The position numbers were made by a program, and so were the translations under genes. Shown in pieces: positions 1 to 10,194 of a stretch of DNA of 64,000 nucleotides. The stretch covers positions 1 to 64,000 of the forward strand of contig JAUCBJ010006764.1 in assembly GCA_032718475.1 (NCBI GenBank). The letters are read 5' to 3'. A model generated the notes under the pieces. It had not been told where the DNA came from. It made no database searches and was given only the letters and a program-made list of their open reading frames with translations. Origin of the DNA: Nemertoderma westbladi (Eukaryota; Xenacoelomorpha; Nemertodermatida; Nemertodermatidae). How positions within the stretch are numbered: the stretch's first letter is position 1; every line of letters begins with the position of its first letter.

Positions 1-15
1 AGTCACTACGGTAGT

Positions 16-206
16 TTGCAACCTTATTGCCTACTGCAATAAGATTTGTAAACTGTTACTGTTCGTCAGAACAGTATTAAACTGTATTTAATGCCTACAC
101 TTGCAACCTTATTGCCTACTGCAATAAGATTTATAAACTGTTACTGTTCGCCAGAACAGTATTCAATACCTACACTGCAATACAATATAAACTGTTACTG
201 TTCGCG
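16..206. repeat. Short tandem duplication, about 85 bp
   Basis: A block starting ttgcaaccttattgcc at 16 recurs at 101 with a few substitutions, and a third, shorter copy of its end lies at about 176-206. The unit contains aaactgttactgttcg followed by cagaacagtatt. No coding potential was seen. Confidence 0.7.
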
Positions 207-2440
207 CTTTCGAAGACCTTTAGCAGTTTAACCTGCCAAATTTTATATGTCTTTTAGTTAATTAAAACCACTTTAGCATACGACAATAATTTATGCTAAT
301 ACGCAAAACATTAGCCGAAATCAGCCCATGCGCGATCATTCACCCGATGGATCTACACCCGGGAGACTGAATTCGGATGCTTGAATTGTATTATTACAGT
401 GTAAGGTTGCAGTGTATACCTAATGTATTATTCGATAGATCGTTAATAATTAATCTCTGACAGATATTATTGGCTTTCGGGAAATATTAACAGTTCCTTT
501 AGGACGTGGCGCTTTATCTATTTAAACAGAACTAAGACTTATACTAAACGCAACGATACTGCTTATGATTAAAGTATAAAACGTATTCTTTAGGAAATAC
601 TTTGTTACCAATCACAATCATACACACTATTCTGCCGACAGTCAGTATATTTGATCACACATAAAGAGAGCAGTAATTGACTCACGTAGGGTCTGCTAAA
701 TAACATTGGATTCAATACACACCACATTAATATAAATCGCAATTGTTATGTATAGCCGGTCTCTCTAACCTGTAGTGTTATCAAGAAAATTGGGAATTGG
801 GTGATTTATCCGTATTATCCAAATAGCAATATTTCCATCAACAAATATTTACAATTAATAACTGACGGTAAAATAACAGTACAAACAATATGATTAATGC
901 AATTAAATTAAGTGAGTATGTTAATTAAGTTGATCAATTAGGTAACAGTTTATACTTTCGATAATTCAAGCAGTTTACGGTACAGCAGTATCTATCCAAA
1001 AATGCCGGTGTTTCTGGCTTAGACAGCAATAACAACAAAGTATCAAGAAAAAACAGTAAGACTGAACACTCTCCTTATGATCGGCAGAAAAGCTACACGT
1101 CGACAGGAAAAACCGCCCTGATTGGCCCAAGCCAAACAAAGAACCACGCGTCCAATGGCTGTTTCCATGTCAGCAACCAGCTGCTAGATGTCGTAATATG
1201 AATCATCACGGCTAAGCTGTGAAAGGTGGTTGGTGCATTACAAGTTTTTTGTCTTACCATGTCCACTAAAACACGTATATAGCAGAATTACTTTTATGTC
1301 CGTTAAAACCCCTGTAAAGGTACCTTGCGGGCGAGGGGAATATATATACAGTTAGAAAACCTTTTTTAGAGTATTCCAGCGCCTGGGGGGGAACTGGCCA
1401 GCAAAGGCAAACGTATCAGTTATCCCACAAAAGCTTTTACAAATTGGGAATGTGAAGGTCCTTGTTTTCACGTGACTGACATGCCATATTATGATGTAAT
1501 GTATATCCGCCATCTCTGAACTTGGGAGAAACGAAATTGCAACAACTATGGAGAATCGGGAAGCCTGGAAGGATCTCATTTCCACTGTCCGAGTTCGCTC
1601 GACTTAGTAGTAGTAGTATATCCGCCATTGACGTAATGTTATGTAAAAGGTAGACCTAATCACACCAGATACTAATTAAAATAATGTCTTAATAACTAAT
1701 TATATTCATTCATACAATAAGCAATGTAGCCAATTAAGGCTGTGATTGACAAATTAACCGCACAATTAATTAATTGACAAAACTAAAATCAAACTAGTAG
1801 AGATCATATCCAAACCTGTATAAATATAAATAAACGCAACGATATAACTACATGTACGTACACTATATTAACTGTAGAGGGGGATACTGTCCCTCCTGCG
1901 AAAAGCAAAATATATTTATCAGTATTTTAATTAATGTAACTTAAAGAAATTGAGCCTTATTCGAAGAAATTCTACATGGGCATTTTGGACCTATACCGCC
2001 ACTGCTTGGCTCTTTGGAAGTGTATTTCCGTAAAGCTCTATTGTATGGCTCTAGACCAACCCAAAGCAACATTAGTATGTGAACACAGAATTCCATTTCC
2101 CATTCATTTCAATGGTAGCCAACTTGTCTTTCTTGTATTGGGGGTAGACCACTGGTTAGCTTTCTGCTATTGTGTTATTCAAAGATAGCGGCAGGAATAA
2201 AGAGAAATACCGACCTCACTAATGGGCTGTTCCTTCAGGTCAGCTTAAGTTACAGTGTGAATGTTAAATGGCGCCGCCAGTGGCCAGTCCACTCTGTCGT
2301 TATTGTGGCTTTATGAATGGAGTTCCTTTAGTAGTTTCAAACGCTTTCTTTCTATCTGCGCGCAAGAAGATGGGAGTTGAGTTGGGGTTGCGGTTGAGTG
2401 TGGGTGGAGTGATTGACAGGTTGTTGGAAGTTGTCTGATT
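207..2440. other. No recognisable gene
   Basis: AT-rich non-coding DNA. The few open frames (for example on the minus strand at 1352-1628 and the plus strand at 1976-2188) are under 80 codons, show no motif I recognise and look like chance. I see no repeat array or RNA gene here. Confidence 0.6.
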
Positions 2441-2448
2441 CTGTTTGA

Positions 2449-2800
2449 TACAGTGGCCCACAACGGACAACACAAACCACAAAACGAATGCAGAGTGTTC
2501 TATGGGGCATAAGTTGCTGTTGAATGCGCCGTGAAAGCCACGGCACTTTACGAAATGTGCCGTGGAAATCCACGGCACTTTACGAAATGTGCCGTGAAAG
2601 CCACGGCACTTTACGAAATGTGCCGTGAAAGCCACGGCACTTTACGAAATGTGCCGTGAAAGCCACGGCACTTTACGAAATGTGCCGTGAAAGCCCCGGC
2701 ACTATACGAAATGTGCCGTGGAAATCCACGGCACTTTACAAAATGTGCCGTGAAAGCCAGGGCACTCTACGAAATGTGCCGTAGAAACCTACGGCATATT
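2449..2800 (+). repeat. Left TIR with nine 31-bp palindromes
   Basis: After about 80 bp of unique TIR come nine units starting near 2526, 2557, 2589, 2620, 2651, 2682, 2713, 2745 and 2776. Each unit is a hairpin with arms GTGCCGTG and CACGGCAC around 5-6 bases, then a tttacgaaat spacer. Two arm types alternate (aaagc or gaaatc loops). In the second type the arms extend to 10 bp around 2 bases. The short open frames across this block are artefacts of the repeat. Confidence 0.9.
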
Positions 2801-3234
2801 ACTATTGGTTAAGCTAAATAATTTCGCGGGTAATTTAAAACGTATACCAGCTACTGTCAGACTATAGTGTTCATACTGTCCTGTCTCAGCCTATGGCCTA
2901 CCTGCAGACCTGCTGACCTACTGCTGCAGTACTGCATAATCTGTATCCACTGTCAGGTTGTGTACCGGTTACCGGTGCCGGTACTTTAGTACGTCGGTAC
3001 CGATAGGTGTAGTGTAATTGTAAGGGTATAATCGAATTCGCATGCCGTAAGTAACTGAGTAATTCAGTAAAGTACTGGTACGGTACGGTACGCGTAAGGT
3101 ACCCGTTCTGCCGTTATACTCCAACACCATTCAGCCATTAACAGATTATCAGATTATATACCAGTATTCAGGTATTACATGTCAATACGTATGTAATATA
3201 GTGTGTCAATTAGTTAATTCACTGGTTTGCCATT

Positions 3235-3420
3235 CCCCCCCCCCCCCCCCCCTTACTAATTTTACTATTTTAACTTAACTAACTTACTAATTTTACTAGA
3301 GATTTAATGCAGCTATTTATTATTACCGTACCTCTGCTGCTCTGTCAGTCTGTGCTTTGCGGGTTCAGCTAATTTGTAGAAAATTAGATGGTCGGGAGGG
3401 GGGGGGGGGGGGGGGGGGGG
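3235..3420. repeat. C18 and G23 homopolymer runs
   Basis: A run of 18 C at 3235-3252 and 23 G at 3398-3420 lie in the non-coding left part of the transposon, upstream of the zinc-ribbon frame. Run lengths of this kind are prone to sequencing and assembly error. Confidence 0.8.
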
Positions 3421-3546
3421 TCGGGTGGCAATCCTCTGCATTCTGAGTTAAGACACTATTTGGCAGCCAATTAGGTAGGATGGTAGGCCTAAGTAAATGA
3501 GTCTTTTGTTATTTTTTATAATAATAACCATCGGCATATAATAATC

Positions 3547-5225
3547 ATGGTATTCTGCCTACACTGTACTGCGAGACTCGTTGATAACGCTATATTTTGT
3601 CACATATGTTCAGCGCCAGCCCAATTGTTAGTTGATGATGACGTATTACCCCCCCCGTCACCGTGCCTGTATTCACCTCACATTCGACAGTTGGACCCAG
3701 TGGGAGTGTGGCAGCGAATATACCATCAACTACTTTACAGGCAAGTAATTACTTTAGTGGAAGTGATTTATCGGCACATGTTGGCACTTATCGGCCCACA
3801 TCTTCGGAATTGATTTCCTTTAGTAGCTACTTGCTGCTAAAAAGCGTGGTCATTTAGAGCATGGATCAAACAAAAGTAAGAAATTTTGTGACGATGTAGA
3901 GGTAACAGTTAATGTTGGTGCGATGAAGATGATAGGTGTGTTAAAAGTTATACGAGGAAAAAGACTACCCCTGGCTGTTTCAAAAACATCGAACTATGTC
4001 GCCATTAAAACTGCTGCTGTTGAGAAGTTTTCTACTTTTTATAAAAACGTTTTCAATACGGATAAAGAGGATGATTTTATATTACTTACTATGGACGGCT
4101 CGGTTGCAACTAAACTACCTGGCACTGATAAAAACTTCGTGTTAAACTTGTACAAGGAGTCGCTTGGCAAAGACTATAAAAGAATAACATTCTATCTATG
4201 TAGTGTTGACGACTTTGAAAAGAGTGAGGCTCAAGAAACAGATGATAACTCATTGCTTTCACATTCAAACCTAAGACAATCTAGGCTAAATATAGGTTCC
4301 AACATTGCATCATGTCCGCCATTGCATAACGACAATAGTAACACTCAAACAACACCACCGCCGCAACCTGCCCCACAACCCTTTAGTTCATCAGTTATCT
4401 CTACATCATTTCAGCCAAACGTCATAGGTCATCCAACCCAAGATATTATTGTCATAGAAATTGACGAGGAGGATTTAGACAATTGTATAACTGCAAATGA
4501 TGCTGCCCCGGCCCCCAGTCCAAGCAATTTGAATATGTTAGATCCTAAGGTAACACGAGACAATATTGAAACACTTAGAGACGTTTCACTACACAATGAT
4601 TACTATAACGATGATGATGTGTATAATATTATCAGAATTCGAAGACGTAAATTATTGAGTGACCTCCTTATTGGAATTGAAAAGCTCAACCCCCACGAAT
4701 TGATTAAAATCAGGTATACGGGGGAGCCAGGTATTGACAATGGTGGTTTGAGACGCGACGTCTTTGGAAGATGTATTGTTGCTATGTTAAATGGTTCGTC
4801 GTTGTTTAATATTATAGATGGCTATATAGTGCCATCATCTGGCGATATGAGTAAAGTTGTGCGTGGGGAATTTAAAGTGATTGGTAAACTTTTCGCGATG
4901 ATTTTACTGCATGGAGAACAGTTTCTAGGTATCCTACATCCCATAGTTTCCTATTACATTATATACGATAGCATTGACGCCCCCTTCAGAGAATCGGGAT
5001 TTTTATCCCATACCACTTGTGAATTTCTCATATGTTTGACGGACACTGGGAAGTTTTCTCCGCATATGATCGAGTGTAGCCTAGATATTGGACTTGTCCC
5101 GCCTAACGAAAATTGTAGTGTGGATACCAAATTAAAGTTTTTCGATACTTTCATGCAGGTTTACACTGTCCTTTCAAACAAAGCAGCTGTCGATGCTGTT
5201 AAGTCTGAATTTCGTGAACACGTTT
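3547..5225 (+). pseudogene. Zinc-ribbon / HECT-type E3 ligase-like transposon gene
   Basis: The gene is read in three frames. Frame one (from 3547) opens with a zinc ribbon, C-x2-C and C-x2-C near residues 5-22. It breaks at C8 (3649-3656) and continues in a second frame to about 3830. There the frame changes again and enters a basic KKRGHLEHGSNKSKK-like stretch leading into the long frame whose first ATG is 3923. Numbered from that ATG, residues 1-100 are an unassigned globular part, 140-205 a Pro/Ser-rich linker, and 174-186 (DIIVIEIDEEDLD) a SUMO-interaction-like motif. From about 240 it resembles the N-lobe of HECT domains (IRYTGEPGIDNGGLRRDVF), as in G2E3-like proteins. The C-lobe with the catalytic cysteine is absent because a non-LTR element replaces everything after residue ~435. 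Ligase activity of this copy is therefore ruled out. The HECT assignment is by motif only. Confidence 0.65.
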
Positions 5226-6720
5226 TCGTGAACGAAATGAAAACAAATAAGTTGGTACCAGTTCCCAAGAAGGGCAACCTAACACTCTATGGTTCTTTTC
5301 GGGGAATCTCATTGATCTCGATTGCTGCAAAGCTATACAATAGGATTCTATTAAATCGCATCAGGGATCCCATTGAGAGACTGCTCCGTGGAAATCAGAA
5401 TGGGTTCCGTAAAGGTCGTGGGACCATGGAGCCCATTTTGGCACTTAGAAGGATAATTGAAGAATTATCAAAAAAGAAAGACAGGCATCTGGCTGTTATC
5501 TTTGTTGACTTCTTCAAGGCCTTTGATTCAGTCTCTCGCTCACGTATGTTCAGCATACTTTCATTATATGGGATTCCTGATGAAATTATTGCAGCAATCA
5601 GATCAGTATACGATGGTTCGACAACATTTGTGTCTACTGTTGATGGTGACACAGAACCATTTGAAGTGTTATGGGGCGTCCTCCATGGAGACACACTTGC
5701 ACCATTCTTGTTCATTATTGTGGTTGACTATGTTCTACGCATGTCCTTAGATCATCATAATGATGATGGGGTGATGATAACTCCACCTACTGGCTCCAGA
5801 AGTCGAGGAAATCCTGCCAAGTACCTAACTGATCTAGACTTTGCTGATGACTTAGGAGTACTCTCAGAATCATTAGAGGGAGCCCAACGGCTCCTCAGCT
5901 CATTAGAACATGCTGCTTCTAGTGTTGGTCTTTTTATTAACTCCAGAAAGACCAAAATTTTGACAGTTAACTTTGAAAGTCCTCAGCAAGTCTCTGATCG
6001 GATGAGCATAAGCTCAAAGGATGGTATGCTTGAGCATGTGGACGACTTCTGTTACCTGGGATCATGGATCCGGAAGTCAGGTGAGGACCTTCGAATACGT
6101 AAGGGAAAGGCATGGGCAGCCTTGAATAGGCTTTCCAGGATTTGAAAGTCACCGAGAATTAATCGGAAACTTAAGGTCCGATTATTTAGAGCAGCAGTAG
6201 TTCCAGTACTCCTCTACGGGAGTCCATGCTGGGCTCTAACTGCTGAGGACACCAAATCTCTGGATGGCACATTCACAAGAATGCTACGCCGGGTTCATTG
6301 TGTCAAGTACAATGCACAAATCTCCAACCAGACACTATATAACATTGGAGGTGTCTCATTGGTTCCCCCAAGCTTGACACTAGAACAAAATCGCCTCCAC
6401 TTTGCAGGACATGGCTTTTGCCGTGAGGACCAGCCAGTGCATAATCTTGTACTTTGGCAGCCTCATGGAGTGAATAAGCCCATGACTTTCTTGAGACGCA
6501 TCTTAAAGGACACTGGCCTTGAAGATGCGGATGATCTAGCAAATGTCATGGGTGATAGGGAGTTGTGGCGGTGCAATTTTGTTGACAAGCCGGCACAGCA
6601 TTCTTAAAAAAGCAGCTGCAATGCAGCATGCCGATCCTAGACAGCTTCAAACAAGCACAATGCTAACCTACGGAGATTTAGTACTGTTTGATTCTGTTGG
6701 AGAAAATATTTCCAACAAGT
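5225..6720 (+). mobile_element. 5'-truncated non-LTR retrotransposon (RT domain)
   Basis: A reverse transcriptase begins around NEMKTNKLVPVPKKG and stays in frame with the HECT gene until a stop at 6143-6145. Visible RT blocks are the NGFRKGRGT box, the palm motif FVDFFKAFDSVSRSRMF and the active-site box LDFADDLGVLSE. A second frame at 6281-6607 carries the typical tail of such elements (MLRRVHCVKYNAQISNQTLY and LHFAGHGF), so the tail is separated by a frameshift plus stop. No endonuclease is present, as expected of a 5'-truncated copy. A sister fragment lies at 31640-32580 on the opposite strand. The 3' end is close to 6720, where the transposase frame ends, so insertion probably came with a deletion of the region between the two convergent transposon genes. 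Confidence 0.85.
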
Positions 6721-7590
6721 TTAGTCTGTTGGAGCGTTCCAGGCAATAGCGATATCATCTAACTCTTTCTGTATGGTACTGGCAAAGCAAAACCATATTA
6801 CATCGATGTGAATCAGGTTCCCCGGATCAAGTTCTCCATTTTCGACGAGATGAGTGAGAAAATTAATCCACCATGTTGACCACGACTTCCGGAGATAAGA
6901 CCACCACGCTTCTATTCTTTGGTTGCGTGGCGAACTAACGTATCTATGTGCATCTAGATTCTGGGAAAAATAACTATGAGCTGCCGCCATAACGCCGTTT
7001 TCGGTTCCTCTGTCGGTTTCAAGTCGTACCGGCATTCCGTAATGCCTTACAGCATCTAGGTATAATTTCGCTATGCGAATGGGATCGTTGTTACTCCTAA
7101 TAACTTCTGACCAAATTACAAGTCTCGACCAGCCGTCGATACATCCATGGATGGGAAAACCGAAACGTTTGAGTTTATCGTACCCATCACTATGCCAACA
7201 AGCACCCGGCCCTGCATTACGATACACACGTCTACGAAGTTTATGTCTCTTTCTATGGTTACTCCCCACAGGAACCAGTTTTTGCAGATACTTCTGCACC
7301 ACAAGCCTTGGCACATTATATCCTTTAGCTAAAAGTTGTTTCCAAATATATCTATAACCACAAGACGCACCGGACGTTCGTAAAATACCAGAAATTTCTT
7401 GCAATACGTTTGATAATCGATATAAGGTGGTCGTGTTTCGTCTAAATAACCCCAAACTGTTTAGTTGCCTCTGAATAGTTTTTACGCTGGGTGGACTACT
7501 GGAAGAAAGAGTAAGAAGGCGGCGTATTTCATAATAGGTGTATCCTAACTTAAAGTATTTTACTATCAATAATGGATTTGTAACCATCAC
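6721..7590 (-). CDS. Integrase-type DDE transposase
   Basis: 289 residues. An N-terminal helix-turn-helix region (about 15-50, SVKTIQRQLNSLGLFRR) precedes a retroviral-integrase-like core. Candidate catalytic residues are D135 in WHSDGYDKL, D193 in ETDRGTENG and E227 in PRNQRIEAWW, giving a DD(33)E layout. It should bind the terminal arrays and move the element. The frame is open throughout, but it ends at IAWNAPTD right at the boundary of the neighbouring non-LTR insertion. Relatives I recall continue with WN-H-R-type residues, so the C-terminus may be truncated. Fragments at 9306-9717 and 44263-44478 share its N-terminal architecture (INCGY..HRR/Q..W.RH). It lies inside the 2449-8111 element, convergent with the HECT gene. 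Confidence 0.8.
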   Translation of the reverse strand: MMVTNPLLIVKYFKLGYTYYEIRRLLTLSSSSPPSVKTIQRQLNSLGLFRRNTTTLYRLSNVLQEISGILRTSGASCGYRYIWKQLLAKGYNVPRLVVQKYLQKLVPVGSNHRKRHKLRRRVYRNAGPGACWHSDGYDKLKRFGFPIHGCIDGWSRLVIWSEVIRSNNDPIRIAKLYLDAVRHYGMPVRLETDRGTENGVMAAAHSYFSQNLDAHRYVSSPRNQRIEAWWSYLRKSWSTWWINFLTHLVENGELDPGNLIHIDVIWFCFASTIQKELDDIAIAWNAPTD

Positions 7591-7730
7591 ACAAAATGTA
7601 CCAGTACGGCTATGCGATGCAGTTGCAGATGCAGTACCAGTATACGCCTATACAGAAAGTATTAAGGGTTTTAAACATAAACAATAGGTTTTAAATTCAA
7701 ACAACCCGCCATAAATTAACCACTCACGTA

Positions 7731-8111
7731 GTGCCGTGGATTTCCACGGCACATTTCGTAAAGTGCCGTGGATTTCCACGGCACATTTCGTAAAGTGCCG
7801 GGGCTTTCACGGCACATTTCGTAAAGTGCCGTGGCTTTCACGGCACATTTCGTGAAGTGCCGTGGATTTCCACGGCACATTTCATAAAGTGCCGTGGCTT
7901 TCACGGCACATATCGTAAAGTGCCTTGGCTTTCACGGCACATTTCTCAAATTGCCGTGGCTTTCACGGCACATTTCGTAAAGTGCCGTGGATTTCCACGG
8001 CACATTTCGTAAAGTGCCGTGGCTTTCACGGCGCATTCAACAGCAACTTATGCCCCATAGAACACTATGCATTCGTTTTGTGGTTTGTGTTGTCCGTTGT
8101 GGGCCACCGTA
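7731..8111 (-). repeat. Right TIR with ten 31-bp palindromes
   Basis: Units start near 7731, 7763, 7795, 7826, 7857, 7889, 7920, 7951, 7982 and 8014, in inverted orientation to the left array. They are followed by the unique ~75-bp outer TIR ending GGGCCACCGTA. A few units have drifted (cctt at about 7923, ttgccg at 7951). Confidence 0.9.
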
Positions 8112-8228
8112 GTTTGAAACTGTCTGAATCTGTTTGAAACTGTCTAAATCTGTTTGAAGTTGTTGGACTGTTGGAGTTTGTCTGAAAGTGTTTGAAGCTG
8201 TTGGATCCGATCGGTTCAGATCGGATCC
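8112..8228. repeat. Degenerate 20-bp minisatellite and palindrome flanking the transposon
   Basis: Units like actgtctgaatctgtttgaa repeat two to four times with drift, and one further unit sits left of the transposon at 2421-2448. At 8203-8228 there is a 10-bp-arm inverted repeat (ggatccgatc / gatcggatcc) with a 6-base loop. This appears to be the element's target locus. Confidence 0.65.
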
Positions 8229-9270
8229 GATGGCACTCTGTTGGTGAGCTGGACTGTATATGAATTTTTGTTATTGCGAGATATTTTTGACACTACCTTA
8301 ACTCGTTATTTCGTAATCGTTTGCTTACTGATTTTCGTTAGTGCTAAATTGTATATGATACTACTGTTGCACAGTATTTCTAATAGGTTATTTTGTCGTT
8401 CCACCAACTTATTGATTTTTGATATCGCTAATTATAAATGTATTTGACACTACACCGTACAGCAATACGTCATTTTGTACTCGTTCCCGGATAAATAAAA
8501 GAGTTTGTTTGTTATATACTTAATTTGTGTACCACTGACCTCTATGTCTACGCGTAGTTATTTATAGTTTTATTTATATAGGTACTCATTCTGAATATAG
8601 TCATTTATTTAGTTTTTCCTTCTACAGTACTTTGATTAAATGCATTATATTATCTATTCTGCCTGTTTCGTGTCACTTTAAACTGTATATTTTTTGCTGG
8701 ACTTAATGGCTTTCCTGTGGCGTACTTTCAATATTATTAGTTACCCCATTTAGTCAATAAATAAATAAAAATAAAAAATATAACAGTATATGATTGAGAT
8801 TGCAATACAGAATTACAACAGCAGTGTATAAAGTGATGGTTAAAACTATAACTGGTCTGCAACTCTGTGATTAATAAACTGGCCGGTAAATCAGTAATCA
8901 GGATAACTATATGATTGATACACATAGATATTGGTTTCACCTCTACTCTACTTCGGCCTTTTGCTACCCAATGGATGCTTTCCTATCTTTCCCCATGTGC
9001 TCCCCTGCCCGCTATTGGCTTATATACTAATTGTCACTTTGGCACTCCCTGTAAGTGTTACCCGCTGCTGCCAACCTCAACTAGCTGGGTTCTCCCTCCG
9101 AGGTGGTTTGACCTCTCACCTCTCTCTGTGGCTTTAGGGCCTGTGTCGCCCCCCCCCCCCCCCCCCGAGTTGGTAATGAGGCGAGATTATTATTGGTAAT
9201 CTCGTATCGTCAACTATATTGGTAAAATGCCACTGGTCCCATTTTCGGGTGGGTAATGTAAGGGAATTGA
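8229..9270. other. No recognisable gene
   Basis: AT-rich DNA. Frames such as 8241-8447 (+) and 8915-9199 (+) have no recognisable motif. A C18 run lies at 9149-9166, and a hairpin (cgagattattattggtaatctcg-like) follows at about 9182-9206. Confidence 0.5.
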
Positions 9271-9305
9271 ATCCGCTTACAAGGGGGGGGGGGGGGGGGG
9301 GGGGG

Positions 9306-9717
9306 CGTTTGGACCCGCCGATCCATAACGTGAGCGACGTAGTAGAGTTTGCCATAAACGAGCATTAACACCAGCCGGATCAATGTGTTTAAGAAGTATT
9401 CTAACAGTTTCTCGGCGAAGGTTTATAAAGTGCCGACTCCATAAGCGTCGATGAATCGTCCAATACCCACAATTAATTGCAGAAAATTCGACATGTTCCG
9501 ATTCTAACGCACGTAATACACGAGGATGTGACTGCTCGTAACAACGGCTTCTAAGGTTTAAATCAGCTCTACGTCGTCTAGGTCTAATTGTCCTATCACT
9601 AATAGTTATTCCATGTTGCGATTTCAATAGCACCCTTGTATCTCTAACAGTAAAACGTAGGTATGAATAATACGCCGAAATTAAGATATCCATTTCTGGA
9701 TTTACCAAAACAAGCAT
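9306..9717 (-). pseudogene. Transposase N-terminal fragment, IS3EU-like
   Basis: An open frame of about 140 residues ending in proline codons across the G-run. It begins MLVLVNPEMDILISAYYSYL, with a helix-turn-helix-like part (DTRVLLKSQHGITISDRTIR). It then carries the conserved block INCGYWTIHRRLWSRHFINL and RETVRILLKHIDPAGVNAR. The same block recurs in the fragment at 44263-44478. The DDE catalytic core is absent, so this copy cannot be active. It diverges from the full transposase at 6721-7590 and so represents another subfamily. Confidence 0.7.
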
Positions 9718-9774
9718 GTAGGCCTAAAGTCTGTTTTAAATCTCCCTCTCAAAACCTTCCTTACTTGAAACCAA

Positions 9775-10085
9775 ATTTCGTTTTTGTCGTTTTTTATATT
9801 TGTAGTAAAATAAAAAAAACGACAAAAACAAGAATTTCATGAATAATTCGTTTTTGTCGTTTTTTTTATTTGTGGTGAAATAAAAAAAAAACGACAAAAA
9901 CAAGAATTTCATGAATAATTCGTTTTTGTCGTTTTTTTTTATTTGTAGTAAAATAAAAAAAACGACAAAAACAAGAATTTCATGAATAATTCGTTTTTGT
10001 CGTTTTTTTTTATTTGTAGTAAAATAAAAAAAACGACAAAAACAAGAATTCATGAATAATTTGTTTTTGTCATTTTTTTTTACTC
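9775..10085. repeat. Array of four to five ~71-bp AT-rich hairpins
   Basis: The spacer gaatttcatgaataattcg recurs at about 9831, 9903, 9975 and 10045 (the last copy shortened). Between spacers sits a palindrome with arms of about 18-20 bp, gtttttgtcgttttttt against aaaaaaacgacaaaaac. It occupies the same subterminal place as the 31-bp arrays in the intact element. Confidence 0.85.
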
Positions 10086-10194
10086 GAAATGAAATATTTT
10101 TTAAGTTGTCCCTTCTGGGCCACCATAGGTTACAGTGGTAGCCAGAAGGAAACAAAACAATAAACGATTAGAAAAAAATAAAAATTCGAATTTT

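Larger units (their letters stand above)
2449..8111. mobile_element. IS3EU-like DNA transposon with palindromic TIR arrays
   Basis: A complete element with exact ends. The left end begins TACAGTGGCCCACAACGG and the right end is its inverse with one early mismatch (TACGGTGGCCC read inward). Direct copies of GTTTGA at 2443-2448 and 8112-8117 form a 6-bp target duplication. The flanks rejoin into one 20-bp minisatellite (gtctgaatctgtttgaaact), which supports the boundaries. The outer ~80 bp of the two TIRs are almost identical and run into arrays of a 31-bp palindrome. Cargo is a zinc-ribbon/HECT gene (+) and an integrase-type transposase (-) converging on a non-LTR insertion. TA-starting TIRs, a 6-bp duplication and an integrase-like DDE protein match what I recall of the IS3EU superfamily. 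That name is an inference. Confidence 0.8.
9277..10127 (-). mobile_element. Truncated relative of the IS3EU-like transposon (copy 2)
   Basis: This is one end of a related element: transposase N-terminus (minus strand), then an array of ~71-bp hairpins, then a TIR reading GGGCCACCATA at its outer end (10117-10127). That matches the right end of the 2449-8111 element (GGGCCACCGTA), and the preceding gttgtcccttct resembles gttgtccgttgt there. The other half is missing and the break lies at the G23 run at 9283-9305. Confidence 0.65.

Noticed and set aside
2300-2635. Minus-strand frames of 73-111 codons (also 7716-8137)
   Set aside because: They run through the 31-bp palindrome arrays and give repeated peptides only because the repeats lack stops.
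2526-2800. CRISPR-like regular array
   Set aside because: Repeats are contiguous palindromes with an almost constant 10-bp spacer, have an inverted partner array at 7731-8035, and lie at the ends of a eukaryotic transposon.
5225-6145. HECT-RT chimera as a functional new gene
   Set aside because: The junction removes the HECT catalytic cysteine and the RT tail is frame-broken, so accident is the simpler explanation; kept only as a lower-interest finding.
9736-10155. Phe/Lys-rich minus-strand frame of 139 codons
   Set aside because: It is a translation of the 71-bp AT-rich hairpin array.
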